64,000 nucleotides of DNA from Muribaculaceae bacterium (GCA_023663365.1 JAMPHP010000001.1:890740-954739); one strand, 5' to 3'. Shown: positions 42,556 through 51,565, counted from the stretch's first letter. The notes: generated from the sequence alone by a model not told the origin. Numbers and translations: made by a program.

Positions 42556-43734
42556 TTACGCAGCGCTCTTCCGCCGGAAGATGCGGTCGATGATCTGGGC
42601 TATGGCTCCGTCGCCGGTGATGTTGCAAGCGGTGCCGAAGCTGTCCATGGCTATGTAGAGGGCTATCATCATGGCGTTGTCGGCATCGGAGAAGCCGAGG
42701 ATGCTCGTGAGGATGCCGAGCGACGCCATGATCGCGCCGCCGGGAACTCCCGGTGCGGCCACGATGCTTATGCCGAGCATGGCCACGAAGCCGGCAAACA
42801 TGAGTGCGTCGAAGGGTATGCCCTGCACTATCATCAGCGCCACGGCGCAGCTCACTATCTTCAGCGCCGAGCCCGACATGTGGATAGTGGCGCAGAGCGG
42901 TATCACGAAGCCTGCCGTGTCGGGGCTCACGCCCATCTTCACGGTGCGCTCGAGGGTCACGGGGATGGTCGCCGCCGACGACTGCGTGCCCAGTGCCGTG
43001 GCGTAGGCCGGCAGCATGGTCCACAGCGACTTAAGCGGATTGTAGCCCGAGAAGAGCGCCGCGATGCAGTACTGCAGCACCAGCACACCCACATGGAGGG
43101 CGAAAATCACGGCTATAATCTTGATGAAGGTCATCAGCACGGGGCCTACGGTGCCCGCAGCGGCCATGTCGAGGAAGATGCAGAAGATATAGAGCGGCAG
43201 CAGGGGCACTATGGTGCGCATTATCACATACTGTATCACTGCACGGAAGTCGCTCAGCAGGCTCTTGAGGGTGCGCGTGCTGTCGGGGAGCACGGCGCAG
43301 CAGAAGCCCAGCACGAAGGCCAGCACCAGAGCGCTCATCACCAACATCAGCGGCGGGATGGCTATGGTGAAGAAGGGCGCGGGGCCGGCGGCGGCCTCGG
43401 TGGCTGCTCCGGCAGCTATCTGACCCTCGATGAGAGCAGGGAATACGGTCGAGGACGTGAAATAGGCCAACATACCCGTACCGAAGGTAAAGGCGTAGGC
43501 CGTGAGCACGGTGGCAAGGAGCATGGCACCGGCGCGCCGGCCGATGTCGGCGATGGCGGGTGCCACGAAGCCCACTATCAGCAGCGGGATGATAAAGCCG
43601 AGATAGGAGCTGAAGATGGCCGAGAAGGTGGCGAAGATGCGTGCGCACCACTCGGGAGCATAGAGGCCGGCGGGTATACCCAGGGCGATGGCTATCACCA
43701 CTTTGAGGAGCAGGCCGGTGCGTGGTAGTTTCAT
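42556..43734 (-). CDS. Dicarboxylate/amino acid:cation symporter (DAACS family)
   Basis: Sodium- or proton-coupled transporter, 392 residues, with eight hydrophobic helices and two re-entrant loops as in the GltPh fold. Family features seen are the serine-rich hairpin TALGTQSSAATIPVTL and MSGSALKI in helix region 7-8, and a re-entrant segment containing GVPGGAIMASLGIL. Substrate (glutamate, aspartate or C4-dicarboxylate) cannot be assigned. It lies 21 nt downstream of tatC and is likely cotranscribed. Confidence 0.92.
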   Translation of the reverse strand: MKLPRTGLLLKVVIAIALGIPAGLYAPEWCARIFATFSAIFSSYLGFIIPLLIVGFVAPAIADIGRRAGAMLLATVLTAYAFTFGTGMLAYFTSSTVFPALIEGQIAAGAATEAAAGPAPFFTIAIPPLMLVMSALVLAFVLGFCCAVLPDSTRTLKSLLSDFRAVIQYVIMRTIVPLLPLYIFCIFLDMAAAGTVGPVLMTFIKIIAVIFALHVGVLVLQYCIAALFSGYNPLKSLWTMLPAYATALGTQSSAATIPVTLERTVKMGVSPDTAGFVIPLCATIHMSGSALKIVSCAVALMIVQGIPFDALMFAGFVAMLGISIVAAPGVPGGAIMASLGILTSILGFSDADNAMMIALYIAMDSFGTACNITGDGAIAQIIDRIFRRKSAA

Positions 43735-43755
43735 GGTAGGGGCGGTGAAGGAGTG

Positions 43756-44571
43756 TCAGGCCTGTTCGGGCTCGGCAAGGGCGGTGTCGGGCTCATCTTT
43801 CGGCACCAGGCGTGCGCTGAGCTCCCAGAGGCAGTAGATAGGTATAAAGACTATAAAGAGGGTGAAGGGGTCGCCGGTGGGGGTAATCATGGCGGCCACG
43901 ATGAGAAGCGCCACGATGGCATGGCGGCGGTATTTACCGAAGAATGAGCGATGCAGGAGACCGGCCTTGCCGAAGAGCCACGCAAGCAGAGGCAGCTCGA
44001 ACACTGCCCCCATCATCACAAGGAGCATGAAGAAATTGTCGATGTAGGAGTCTAGCGACACTATCGGGCGGATAGCCGCGCTGAGCTGATACTGCGCCAG
44101 AAAGCGCACCGTGAGCGGGAAGATGAGGAAGTAGCCCGCGGCCACCCCGAGGTAGAACATCAGGTTGCCCATCACGAAGGCGCGCGCCGCGCCGCGCTTC
44201 TCATTCTCGTAGAGAGCGGGAGCCACGAAGCCCCAGAGCAGGTAGATTATCACGGGGAAACCCACGAGAAAAGCCGTCCAGCACGCGGTGGAGAGGTGTA
44301 TGAAGAGCTGCGAGGCGAGCTCTATGCTCACGATGTCGACCTTGAAGTCGGGGTCGGTGCTGAGCTCATCGCCGAAGCCGAGAGCCGTGGCGGCGCTGTC
44401 GAAGAGCGCATAGGTGGGGAAGGTGCCCGAGCACGGCGCCATGATCACGTGGTCGAAGACCCAGGGCATGGCGATGAAGGCGGCCACGGCGATGGCTGCC
44501 ATCACAAGCGCTATGCGGAAGAGCACCCCGCGAAGTGCGTCGAGGTGATCCCAGAAGGTCATTTGCTCCAC
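43756..44571 (-). CDS. tatC: Sec-independent protein translocase TatC
   Basis: Core receptor of the twin-arginine export system. 271 residues with six membrane helices. The N-terminal family start MTFWDHLDALRGVLFRI is present, and so is the cytoplasmic-loop region FVAPALYENEKRGAAR with its conserved glutamate and an F-x-x-PALYE pattern. The periplasmic segment after the first helix is extended, as in Bacteroidetes TatC. The gene is separated from tatA by a 7-bp tandem repeat. Confidence 0.94.
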   Translation of the reverse strand: MEQMTFWDHLDALRGVLFRIALVMAAIAVAAFIAMPWVFDHVIMAPCSGTFPTYALFDSAATALGFGDELSTDPDFKVDIVSIELASQLFIHLSTACWTAFLVGFPVIIYLLWGFVAPALYENEKRGAARAFVMGNLMFYLGVAAGYFLIFPLTVRFLAQYQLSAAIRPIVSLDSYIDNFFMLLVMMGAVFELPLLAWLFGKAGLLHRSFFGKYRRHAIVALLIVAAMITPTGDPFTLFIVFIPIYCLWELSARLVPKDEPDTALAEPEQA

Positions 44572-44579
44572 GGAAGCTA

Positions 44580-44656
44580 CGAGTTATGAATTATGAATTA
44601 TAAATTATAAGTTATAAATTATGAGCTATAAATCTCTAATCTCTAACTTCTAATAT
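44580..44656. repeat. 7-bp tandem repeat between tatA and tatC
   Basis: About ten degenerate heptamers (TTATGAA, TTATAAA, TTATAAG, TCTCTAA) fill the whole gap from the tatC start to the tatA stop, inside the operon. Confidence 0.75.
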
Positions 44657-44836
44657 CTAATCTTCAGACTCGATTTCGTCCTTGGCTTCTTTCATGCCTT
44701 TTTTGAACTGCTGGATGCCTTTGCCCACGCCGCGCATGAGCTCGGGTATTTTCTTGCCGCCAAAAAGCAGGAGTATCACAAGGAGGATTATCACCCACTC
44801 CCAGCCGCGGAGGTTGCCAAAAAATGCGGGTATCAT
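44657..44836 (-). CDS. tatA: Sec-independent protein translocase TatA/TatB-like subunit
   Basis: Short gene of 59 codons. It begins [20 protein letters not shown], has one membrane helix ending in the conserved hinge [16 protein letters not shown], and then an amphipathic helix ([16 protein letters not shown]) with an acidic end. This is the classical TatA layout. It lies upstream of tatC in the same direction, and no separate TatB is seen, consistent with a minimal TatAC system. Confidence 0.93.
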   Translation of the reverse strand: MIPAFFGNLRGWEWVIILLVILLLFGGKKIPELMRGVGKGIQQFKKGMKEAKDEIESED

Positions 44837-44897
44837 GATGGTCTAAAAAAATTGGTTTTAAACGGTTGAATATTACACAGGAATTCTTTTCGCTATG

Positions 44898-44905
44898 TAA
44901 AGTTA
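44898..44905 (-). promoter_or_regulatory. Possible -7 element of tatA
   Basis: TAACTTTA on the minus strand, one mismatch from TAnnTTTG, 61 nt upstream of the tatA ATG. Weak. Confidence 0.3.
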
Positions 44906-44927
44906 GGCATAATCCGTCAGAAATCAC

Positions 44928-44935
44928 TAACTTTG
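44928..44935 (+). promoter_or_regulatory. -7 element of fabD
   Basis: TAACTTTG, 34 nt upstream of the fabD ATG. The -33 candidate TTAG (44903-44906) has one mismatch at 21-nt spacing. Confidence 0.6.
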
Positions 44936-44969
44936 CACTGTTTTTTATGAAATTTTATAAACCAATTAT

Positions 44970-45848
44970 ATGAAAGCATACGTTTTCCCCGGTCAGGGTG
45001 CCCAGTTTGTAGGCATGGGCAAGGACCTCTACGAAAATAACGCCGAAGCGCACGACCTCTTCGAGAAGGCCAACGACATCCTCGGCTTCCGCATCACCGA
45101 CCTCATGTTCGCCGGTACCGACGAAGACCTCCGCAAGACCGCCGTCACTCAGCCCGCCATCTTCCTCCACTCCGTGCTGCTGGCCAAGAGCCTCGGCACC
45201 GACTTCAAGCCCGACATGGTAGCCGGTCACTCGCTCGGCGAATTTTCGGCTCTCGTAGCTGCCGGTGCCCTCGACTTCGAGGACGGCCTGCGCCTCGTGG
45301 CCGCCCGCGCCAACGCCATGCAGAAGGCTTGCGAGCTCACCGAGTCGACAATGGCTGCCGTGATCGCCCTCCCCGACGAGAAGGTAGAGGAAATCTGCGC
45401 CGGCATCGACGGCGTGGTTGTCTGCGCCAACTACAACTGCCCCGGTCAGCTCGTGATCTCGGGTGAGGTAGCCGCTATCGACGCCGCCTGCGAAGCCCTC
45501 AAGGCTGCCGGTGCCAAGCGCGCCCTCAAGCTCAAAGTCGGCGGTGCTTTCCACTCGCCCTGCATGGAGCCCGCACGCGCTGAGCTCGCCGAAGCCATCG
45601 AGCACACCAACTTCCACACCCCCGTGTGCCCCGTGTACCAGAACGTGGATGCACTCCCCCACACCGACCCCGCCGAAATCAAGGCCAACCTCGTGGCTCA
45701 GCTCACAGCTCCCGTGCGCTGGACTCAGACCGTGCGCAACATGATTGCCGACGGCGCCACCGAATTTGTAGAACTCGGCCCGGGCAAAGTGCTCCAGGGT
45801 CTCGTTGCCAAGATTGATGCCAACGCCGCAGTAAGCGGTATGCAATAA
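44970..45848 (+). CDS. fabD: Malonyl-CoA:ACP transacylase
   Basis: Loads malonyl groups onto acyl carrier protein for fatty acid synthesis. 292 residues. The N-terminal GQGAQFVGMGKDLYE, nucleophile motif GHSLGEFSAL with Ser88, and the C-terminal VGGAFHSPCMEPA with the active-site histidine are intact. Length is slightly below that of E. coli FabD but normal for the phylum. No other fab genes lie next to it; it is followed after 22 nt by an RNA methyltransferase gene. Confidence 0.96.
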   Translation: MKAYVFPGQGAQFVGMGKDLYENNAEAHDLFEKANDILGFRITDLMFAGTDEDLRKTAVTQPAIFLHSVLLAKSLGTDFKPDMVAGHSLGEFSALVAAGALDFEDGLRLVAARANAMQKACELTESTMAAVIALPDEKVEEICAGIDGVVVCANYNCPGQLVISGEVAAIDAACEALKAAGAKRALKLKVGGAFHSPCMEPARAELAEAIEHTNFHTPVCPVYQNVDALPHTDPAEIKANLVAQLTAPVRWTQTVRNMIADGATEFVELGPGKVLQGLVAKIDANAAVSGMQ

Positions 45849-45870
45849 ACCTGCCACAGCCCCCCTCTGT

Positions 45871-47256
45871 ATGGACTTGGACGCGCGCTTTGTGGAGATG
45901 CTCGGAGCCTTTGGCGAGGAATACGCCGCGCCCCTGCTTGCTGCCCTCGACACCGCTCCGGCGGTGAGTGTGCGCGCCAATACCCTCAAAGGGAGCCGTC
46001 CAACCCTTGAAGCCGACCTCGTGCCCTGGTGCGAGGCCGGCTTTTATCTGCCCGAGCGCCCGCTGTTTGCCGCCGACCCGGCATGGCATCAGGGCCTCTA
46101 CTATGTGCAGGATGCCTCGTCGATGGTCTACGGCACTGTCGTGGCCGACATCGTGCGCCGCTTCATGCCCGCCGGCGCCTCCCTCCGCTACCTCGATGCC
46201 TGCGCCGCACCCGGCGGCAAGACCACGGCGGCACTTGAGGCGCTGCCTGCCGGCACACTTGTGGTGGCCAACGAGCTCGACCGCCACCGCTCCAACATCC
46301 TGCTCGAGAATGTCACCAAAGAGGGCTCGCCCTCGGTGGTGGTGAGCCGCGGCGATGCAGCCGCTTTCGGCGCTCTCACGGGCGCTTTCGACATCATCGC
46401 CGTCGATGCCCCCTGCTCGGGCGAAGGCATGATGCGCAAGGAGCCCGAGGCCGTGCGCCAGTGGTCGCCCGCCCTGATAGAGCAGTGTGCCGCCATCCAG
46501 CGCGACATACTCGCCGAGCTATGGAGCGCGCTGCGCCCCGGCGGCGTGCTCATCTACAGTACATGCACCTTCAACCGCAGCGAGAACGAGGCCAACGTGG
46601 AGCGCCTTGTGGCCGACTTCGGTGCCGAGAGCATAGACCTCGGCCTCGACAGCTACCCCGGCGTGTGGCACGGCTTCGGCACTCAGCTGCATTGCTACCG
46701 CTTCGCTCCCGGCCATGTGCGCGGCGAAGGGCTCTTCATAGCCGCCCTGCGAAAGCCCGGCCAAGGCGAGGCTGCGCAGGCAGGGCGTGCCCCCAAGGCT
46801 GTGGCCGTGCCCGAAGTGGCGGCATGGCTCGCCGACCCTTCGGCTTTTGTCCTAACCAAGGATGCCGACACCATCACGGCTCTTCCGGCCACGCACGCCG
46901 CCTTTATCGCCGAGCTCGGGCGCAAGGTGCACCTGCTGCGTGCAGGCCTGCCGGTGGCCACCCTCAAAGGGCGCGACTACGCTCCTACCCACGAGCTCGC
47001 CGTGAGCACGGCTCTCAAGCCCGAGGCTTTCGCAAGGCTTGAGCTCGACTACAGGGGTGCCATCGCCTACCTCCGCGGCGAGAGCCTTGCCGACATCCCC
47101 GCAGGCCTCCCCAAAGGCTATGTGACCGTGTGCTTCGGCGGCAGCCCCATGGGGCTCGCCAAGAACATAGGCCGACGGGCCAACAATCTTTTTCCCGACC
47201 ATCTGCGCCTCCGCATAGCTCCGCGCACGGAGGCTCCCTTACATATCATCCGATGA
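45871..47256 (+). CDS. RsmF/NOL1-NOP2-type rRNA cytosine-C5 methyltransferase
   Basis: S-adenosylmethionine-dependent 5-methylcytosine methyltransferase, 461 residues. Motif I is DACAAPGGKTTAAL. The two functional cysteines lie in VDAPCSGEGMMRKEP and IYSTCTFNRSENE, as in the NOL1/NOP2/Sun family. The C-terminal region (about 280-461) fits the RsmF PUA-like domain, ending with KGYVTVCFGGSPMGLAKN. The stop overlaps the start of the downstream ABC transporter (ATGA). Confidence 0.92.
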   Translation: MDLDARFVEMLGAFGEEYAAPLLAALDTAPAVSVRANTLKGSRPTLEADLVPWCEAGFYLPERPLFAADPAWHQGLYYVQDASSMVYGTVVADIVRRFMPAGASLRYLDACAAPGGKTTAALEALPAGTLVVANELDRHRSNILLENVTKEGSPSVVVSRGDAAAFGALTGAFDIIAVDAPCSGEGMMRKEPEAVRQWSPALIEQCAAIQRDILAELWSALRPGGVLIYSTCTFNRSENEANVERLVADFGAESIDLGLDSYPGVWHGFGTQLHCYRFAPGHVRGEGLFIAALRKPGQGEAAQAGRAPKAVAVPEVAAWLADPSAFVLTKDADTITALPATHAAFIAELGRKVHLLRAGLPVATLKGRDYAPTHELAVSTALKPEAFARLELDYRGAIAYLRGESLADIPAGLPKGYVTVCFGGSPMGLAKNIGRRANNLFPDHLRLRIAPRTEAPLHIIR

Positions 47257-49097
47257 ACGACTTCCTATCTCTGCTTCGCCGCTTCGTGCCCCCCTACAAG
47301 AAGTATCTCTTCCTCAATATCTTCTTCAACCTGCTCTCGGCTTTCCTCACCCTTTTCTCTTTCGCACTAATCATCCCCATTCTGGAGATGCTATTCAAGA
47401 TCCGTGAGACGGGCTACGAGCTGATGCACTTTGGCGAGGCTTCGTTCAAGGAGGTGTGCTCCAACAATTTCTACTATTACATCCAGGAACTCATCGAGAT
47501 CTGGGGGCCGAGCTACACCCTTGCCGCCCTTGCCGCCGCACTGGTGGTGTTTACTGCCTTTAAGACCGGCGCCACATACATGAGCTCCTTCTTCATCATA
47601 CCGATGCGCTCGGGCATTGTGCGCGACATCCGCAACTATGTGTACGACAAAATCCTCACCCTCCCCATCGGATTTTTCACCAACGAGCGCAAGGGCGACG
47701 TGATGGCACGAATGAGCGGCGACGTGGCCGAAATCGAGAACTCGGTGATGGCTTCGCTCGACATGATTTTCAAGAACCCCGTGCTCATCATCGTATACCT
47801 CACCGCCATGATCACCATCTCGTGGCAGCTCACGGTGTTTGTGTTCGTGCTTCTGCCCCTTGCAGGCCTGGTGATGGGTAAGGTGGGCAAGCGCCTCAAG
47901 CGCACTTCGCTCGAGAGTCAGAACCAGTGGGGCGTGATTATGTCTACTATAGAGGAGACCCTCTCGGGCCTGCGCATCATCAAGGCCTTCACGGCAGAGC
48001 CCAAGATGGAAGCGCGCTTCCACGAGGAGACTCAGGAATTCTACAACCTCTCCAACCGCGTGCAGCGCCGCCAGCAGCTCGCCCACCCCATGAGCGAATT
48101 TCTCGGCACCACGGCAATAGCCATCATCCTGTGGTTCGGCGGAAGCCTCATCCTCTCGGGCGTGTCGAGCCTCGAGGCGCCCACGTTCATATTCTACATG
48201 GTTATATTCTACAGTATCATCAACCCGGCCAAGGAGCTCTCCAAAGCCGGATACGCCATCCAGAAGGGCCTGGCATCGATGGAGCGTGTGGATAAGATTC
48301 TCAATGCCGTCAACCCCATCAAATCGCCCGTAGTGCCTAAGGCACTCCCTGCGAGCACTACCCCCGGCGTGAGCTTCGAGGGCATCACTTTCAGCTACGA
48401 CGGCGCCGTGGATGTAATCAAGGACGTGAGCCTCGACATCCCCTCGGGTGCCACCGTGGCGCTTGTAGGCCAGTCGGGCTCCGGCAAGTCGACCATGGCC
48501 GACCTCATTCCCCGCTTCTACGATGTCACCGCAGGCTGCGTGCGTGTGGGCGGCATCGACGTGCGCCAGCTCGACGTGCACGAGCTTCGCTCGCTCATGG
48601 GCAACGTCAATCAGGAGGCCATCCTCTTCAACGACACCATTTTCAACAACATAGCCTTCGGCGTGAAGGATGCCACCCTCGAGCAGGTGCGCGCGGCAGC
48701 CCGCATCGCCAACGCCGACGACTTCATCATGGCCACCGAGCAGGGCTACGACACTCCCATCGGCGACCGCGGATGCCGTCTCTCAGGCGGTCAGCGCCAG
48801 CGCATATCCATAGCCCGCGCCGTGCTCAAGAACCCCGCCATCCTCATCCTCGACGAAGCCACCTCGGCCCTCGACAGCGAGAGCGAGACCCTCGTGCAGG
48901 AAGCTCTCGACCGCCTCATGGCAGGCCGTACCACCCTTGTGATAGCGCACCGCCTCTCCACAATCCGCCGTGCCGACCTCATCTGCGTGATGAACGAAGG
49001 CCGCATCGTAGAGGCAGGCACGCACGACGAGCTCCTTGCCGACGGTGCGGCAGGCTTCTACCGCCGGTTGGTGGAGATGCAGTCGCTCGGCAAGTAG
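47253..49097 (+). CDS. ABC exporter, lipid A/multidrug type (MsbA-like)
   Basis: Half-transporter with fused membrane and ATPase domains, 614 residues from ATG 47253. Six membrane helices in residues about 20-340 are followed by the nucleotide-binding domain with Walker A GQSGSGKST, Q loop, signature LSGGQRQRISIARA and Walker B ILILDEATSALDSE, plus the switch histidine in VIAHRLST. The layout matches MsbA-like exporters, which flip lipid A or export drugs; the substrate is not shown. It is translationally coupled to the methyltransferase gene. Confidence 0.92.
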   Translation: MNDFLSLLRRFVPPYKKYLFLNIFFNLLSAFLTLFSFALIIPILEMLFKIRETGYELMHFGEASFKEVCSNNFYYYIQELIEIWGPSYTLAALAAALVVFTAFKTGATYMSSFFIIPMRSGIVRDIRNYVYDKILTLPIGFFTNERKGDVMARMSGDVAEIENSVMASLDMIFKNPVLIIVYLTAMITISWQLTVFVFVLLPLAGLVMGKVGKRLKRTSLESQNQWGVIMSTIEETLSGLRIIKAFTAEPKMEARFHEETQEFYNLSNRVQRRQQLAHPMSEFLGTTAIAIILWFGGSLILSGVSSLEAPTFIFYMVIFYSIINPAKELSKAGYAIQKGLASMERVDKILNAVNPIKSPVVPKALPASTTPGVSFEGITFSYDGAVDVIKDVSLDIPSGATVALVGQSGSGKSTMADLIPRFYDVTAGCVRVGGIDVRQLDVHELRSLMGNVNQEAILFNDTIFNNIAFGVKDATLEQVRAAARIANADDFIMATEQGYDTPIGDRGCRLSGGQRQRISIARAVLKNPAILILDEATSALDSESETLVQEALDRLMAGRTTLVIAHRLSTIRRADLICVMNEGRIVEAGTHDELLADGAAGFYRRLVEMQSLGK

Positions 49098-49105
49098 CAG
49101 CCACT

Positions 49106-49312
49106 CTACTGCTTGCACGAATAGCGGTAGTCGATGCCGAAGAGGGCACCGGCAAAGGTGAGGATTTCGCCGAACGACACCAACACCGAATTGTGGATTT
49201 CGCCCAGAGGCGACACCACAAAGCCCGCGATGAGCAGCCCCGCACCCACCGCGATGAGAAAAAGCGCGGCACCGAGTTGGATGCCGCGCCTGCGGTCCTT
49301 ATTCTTTTCCAT
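49106..49312 (-). CDS. Small membrane protein of unknown function
   Basis: 68 residues from ATG 49312 (MEKNKDRRRG). Two hydrophobic segments, LGAALFLIAVGAGLLIAG and VLVSFGEILTFAGALFGI, are joined by a short polar loop, and the N-terminus is basic. I do not recognise a family. It converges on the ABC exporter, with only 8 nt between stop codons, and has a -7 element (49333-49340) 20 nt upstream. Confidence 0.6.
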   Translation of the reverse strand: MEKNKDRRRGIQLGAALFLIAVGAGLLIAGFVVSPLGEIHNSVLVSFGEILTFAGALFGIDYRYSCKQ

Positions 49313-49332
49313 TGTATTCTCCTTTTTGGTGG

Positions 49333-49340
49333 CAAAGTTA
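49333..49340 (-). promoter_or_regulatory. -7 element of the small membrane protein gene
   Basis: TAACTTTG on the minus strand, 20 nt upstream of ATG 49312. The nearest TTTG is 24 nt away, too far for the consensus. Confidence 0.45.
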
Positions 49341-49442
49341 GTCACGACGGTGCTCTATTAGCGGCAAAAAACCCGCCGTGCGGCAAATAAGCCCCGTTTA
49401 TGCACATTTTTCCAAAAGCCGTGCAATTTTTTTGTCAAAATG

Positions 49443-49474
49443 TTTGGAGGTTCAAAAAATCTGTCCTACCTTTG
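49443..49474 (+). promoter_or_regulatory. Promoter of the secreted protein gene at 49569
   Basis: TTTG (49443-49446), exactly 20 nt, TACCTTTG (49467-49474). A perfect consensus. Confidence 0.8.
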
Positions 49475-49481
49475 CGTCGTT

Positions 49482-49533
49482 GACCGAGGCGCCAATCATT
49501 TCCCCGCTTCAAAAACACCATGATGCCTCGGTC
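49482..49533 (+). promoter_or_regulatory. 5' UTR hairpin of the secreted protein gene
   Basis: GACCGAGGC (49482-49490) pairs with GCCTCGGTC (49525-49533), enclosing 34 nt, right at the predicted transcript start. A 5' terminal hairpin of this kind may stabilise the mRNA; regulation is not shown. Confidence 0.5.
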
Positions 49534-49568
49534 GGCAATCCTATTTGTTGAACCTTCAATTTCAAGGT

Positions 49569-50801
49569 ATGAAGAAACTCTACACTATCGCTCTTGCTGC
49601 AGCCGTTTGCTTCTCGGCTTCCGCCGCCGGCCGTCAGCTTGCAACAACAACCGCACTCAACGTTAAATCAACCTCAATCGAGGCTCCCGTAAAAGCCAAG
49701 GCTCATAAACTTCCTGCAAAAGCGGCAGCTCTTGCCGAAGGCGGCGAATATATATGGTCGTACTACGGCCTTCTGCAGAATCAAGGTGCCGATCAGGTAG
49801 GCAATGTAGTGCTCACAATAACCGATGCCGCTACAGGTGCAGCTACCATCGAAGGTATTCCTTCGGGTCGCGCCAAGAACGTTTCTGCTACAGTTGATCT
49901 TGCCGCAGGTACCGTGACCATTGCCAACAATCAGGACCTCGGCCCCGATGCAAACGGCGATGCCACTTACTTCTATCTCAAAGACCTTGATTCAGAAGGT
50001 AAGCTCGTAGAGGGTATGTCGAAAGCCGCGAGCTGCGTCGGCACATTTACCGAAACCGGCATTGTGTTTGACCCCACCCTTGTATGGGCTACAGGCGACC
50101 CCTCTATGGAGAATTTAGGATGGTGGGCACTTACCGCTCTGAACCAATTTGTGGATCCCGCCACTATCGTGGATCCTTGGGAGGAATATGGCAAAGCCCA
50201 GTTCACCGAAAATATTATCTCGCCCCTCTTCACGAAGGAGCCGGTAAGCCCTTATGAAGTGATGGTTTACCGCAACACCGAGACCCCCACTATCTATAAA
50301 GTTGAAAATCCCCTCAAAGGCCTCTATACGGCTCTTGGCTGGACAGAACCCGAAGACATCAGCCCCGACATGGAGCTTGACGCAACTGACCCCTCCAATA
50401 TCATTATGCCCATTACCGCATCCGGCATCAGCACACAAGCCGACGGTCACGTTGTATATTTCAGTGCTTCGTACTATCACAACATGACCGCTGAGGAAGG
50501 TGAAGCTTTCAATCCCGCTCTTGCCATCACTCTTAAGAAAGAAGGCAACAAAGAGACCTTCACATTCCCGGAGAAGTCGTGCTTCGCAATGGGTGCAACT
50601 TCCGGCTCATTGTACTACGCTTCTCCTGCAGTAAGTACCCTTGTCATCACCACTGATGCCGCCGGTATCGAGGATGTAGTAGCCGAGGACAACGCTCCCG
50701 TAGAGTTCTTCAACCTCCAGGGTGTGCGCGTAGCCAATCCCGAGAACGGTGTATTTATCCGTCGCCAGGGTGCTACCGTGAGCAAGGTGCTCGTGAAGTA
50801 A
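49569..50801 (+). CDS. Secreted protein with C-terminal sorting-like tail, unknown function
   Basis: 410 residues from ATG 49569 with signal peptide (MKKLYTIALAAAVCFSASA). The mature protein is beta-rich (GEYIWSYYGLLQNQGADQVG, then GSLYYASPAVSTLVITTDAA near the end) and ends in the tail VEFFNLQGVRVANPENGVFI followed by RRQGATVSKVLVK. The tail is almost the same as that of the GH13 amylase. No enzymatic motif is recognised. Base composition is lower in GC than most neighbours and codon choice is less biased, so it may be under different selection. It has its own strong promoter, structured leader and terminator. Confidence 0.82.
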   Translation: MKKLYTIALAAAVCFSASAAGRQLATTTALNVKSTSIEAPVKAKAHKLPAKAAALAEGGEYIWSYYGLLQNQGADQVGNVVLTITDAATGAATIEGIPSGRAKNVSATVDLAAGTVTIANNQDLGPDANGDATYFYLKDLDSEGKLVEGMSKAASCVGTFTETGIVFDPTLVWATGDPSMENLGWWALTALNQFVDPATIVDPWEEYGKAQFTENIISPLFTKEPVSPYEVMVYRNTETPTIYKVENPLKGLYTALGWTEPEDISPDMELDATDPSNIIMPITASGISTQADGHVVYFSASYYHNMTAEEGEAFNPALAITLKKEGNKETFTFPEKSCFAMGATSGSLYYASPAVSTLVITTDAAGIEDVVAEDNAPVEFFNLQGVRVANPENGVFIRRQGATVSKVLVK

Positions 50802-50837
50802 TCACTACCGCGGATTAAATCTCATCCTATACCCACT

Positions 50838-50886
50838 CCCCCGGCTTGGACGCCACGAGCGCCCGAGCCGGGGGAAACCTTTTTTC
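50838..50886 (+). terminator. Intrinsic terminator of the secreted protein gene
   Basis: CCCCCGGCT (50838-50846) and AGCCGGGGG (50866-50874) form a 9-bp stem followed by AAACCTTTTTT. Confidence 0.85.
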
Positions 50887-50887
50887 A

Positions 50888-50919
50888 AGTTATGAGATAT
50901 GAGATATGAGTTATGAGTG
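50888..50919. repeat. 7-bp tandem repeat
   Basis: GTTATGAGATATGAG-type heptamers directly after the terminator and before R1 locus D. Confidence 0.7.
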
Positions 50920-50925
50920 GGCGCC

Positions 50926-51242
50926 GCCCTCTCGCCGTGGCCGTGGCGGATTTCTTGCTGCGCAAGCGCCAAGGCGATGACATTATCCGCCACTCCACCC
51001 CTCGCCGTGGCGGATTTCCCTATCCGCCACTCCCTACAGTGGGGTCTCCGAACCCAGGAAAAGTGAACGAACTAATCCCGCCTTTGGCGCCATGGCGGAT
51101 TTCTTGCTGCGCAAGCGACAAAGGGCGATTACCAAACCCGAAAGGTGAAAATAGTTTCTTCACCTTTCCTGGGTTTGGAAACCCCACTAAAGTGTTGCGG
51201 GGGATTCGGAGATCCCCCGCGGCGAAGCAAGAAACTAATCTC
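50926..51242. repeat. R1 palindromic mosaic repeat, locus D
   Basis: Starts with the GTGGCGGAT variant (GTGGCGGAT-N6-ATCCGCCAC at about 51009-51032) and TTGCTGCGCAAGCGCCAAGG, and ends with GTTTGGAAACCCCACTAAAG plus GCGGGGGAT-N6-ATCCCCCGC (about 51198-51221) and GAAGCAAGAAAC. This last segment recurs in the same orientation in locus E, on the far side of the low-GC island. From 51243 to 51528 I see only AT-rich DNA with no convincing gene. Confidence 0.8.
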
Positions 51243-51528
51243 ATTTTCTTATATGGCATTTAATATATTGATATAACGTATTATATAGAATTTGCATAGT
51301 ACTAATGTCGTACTATTTGAATGACTTGCAGAAACTGAATAGAAACGAATTTGAAAGATTTAAGATTTGTTTGTTATTTTTAATTCAATTAATTTTCCTC
51401 TTTCGCTGATTTTGTCAATGTCAAGATGAGAATATGCTTGGTAAAAGAGAATAGTCTGTGTCGCTTGGCATGGTCTTTCTTTTTTCGCCCGACTATATCC
51501 AATTTTGCAATCAATGGTACAAATTCTA

Positions 51529-51560
51529 TTTGTTGATGTCAAGGATTTTAACTAACTTTG
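51529..51560 (+). promoter_or_regulatory. Promoter of the structured leader / lipoprotein gene
   Basis: TTTG (51529-51532), exactly 20 nt, TAACTTTG (51553-51560). A perfect consensus; the predicted start point is near 51566, 250 nt before the coding region. Confidence 0.8.
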
Positions 51561-51565
51561 CAATT

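Noticed and set aside
50933..51260. Proline/glycine-rich reading frames across R1 blocks (also at 140-470, 5654-6174, 9588-9921, 53307-53773)
   Set aside because: They arise because the GC-rich palindromes lack stop codons. The same peptides recur in several frames and loci with no start signals.
51360..51542. Minus-strand 60-codon frame in the low-GC island
   Set aside because: It has no ATG, a promoter pointing the other way overlaps its start, and it matches nothing I know. It could be a remnant but there is no positive support.
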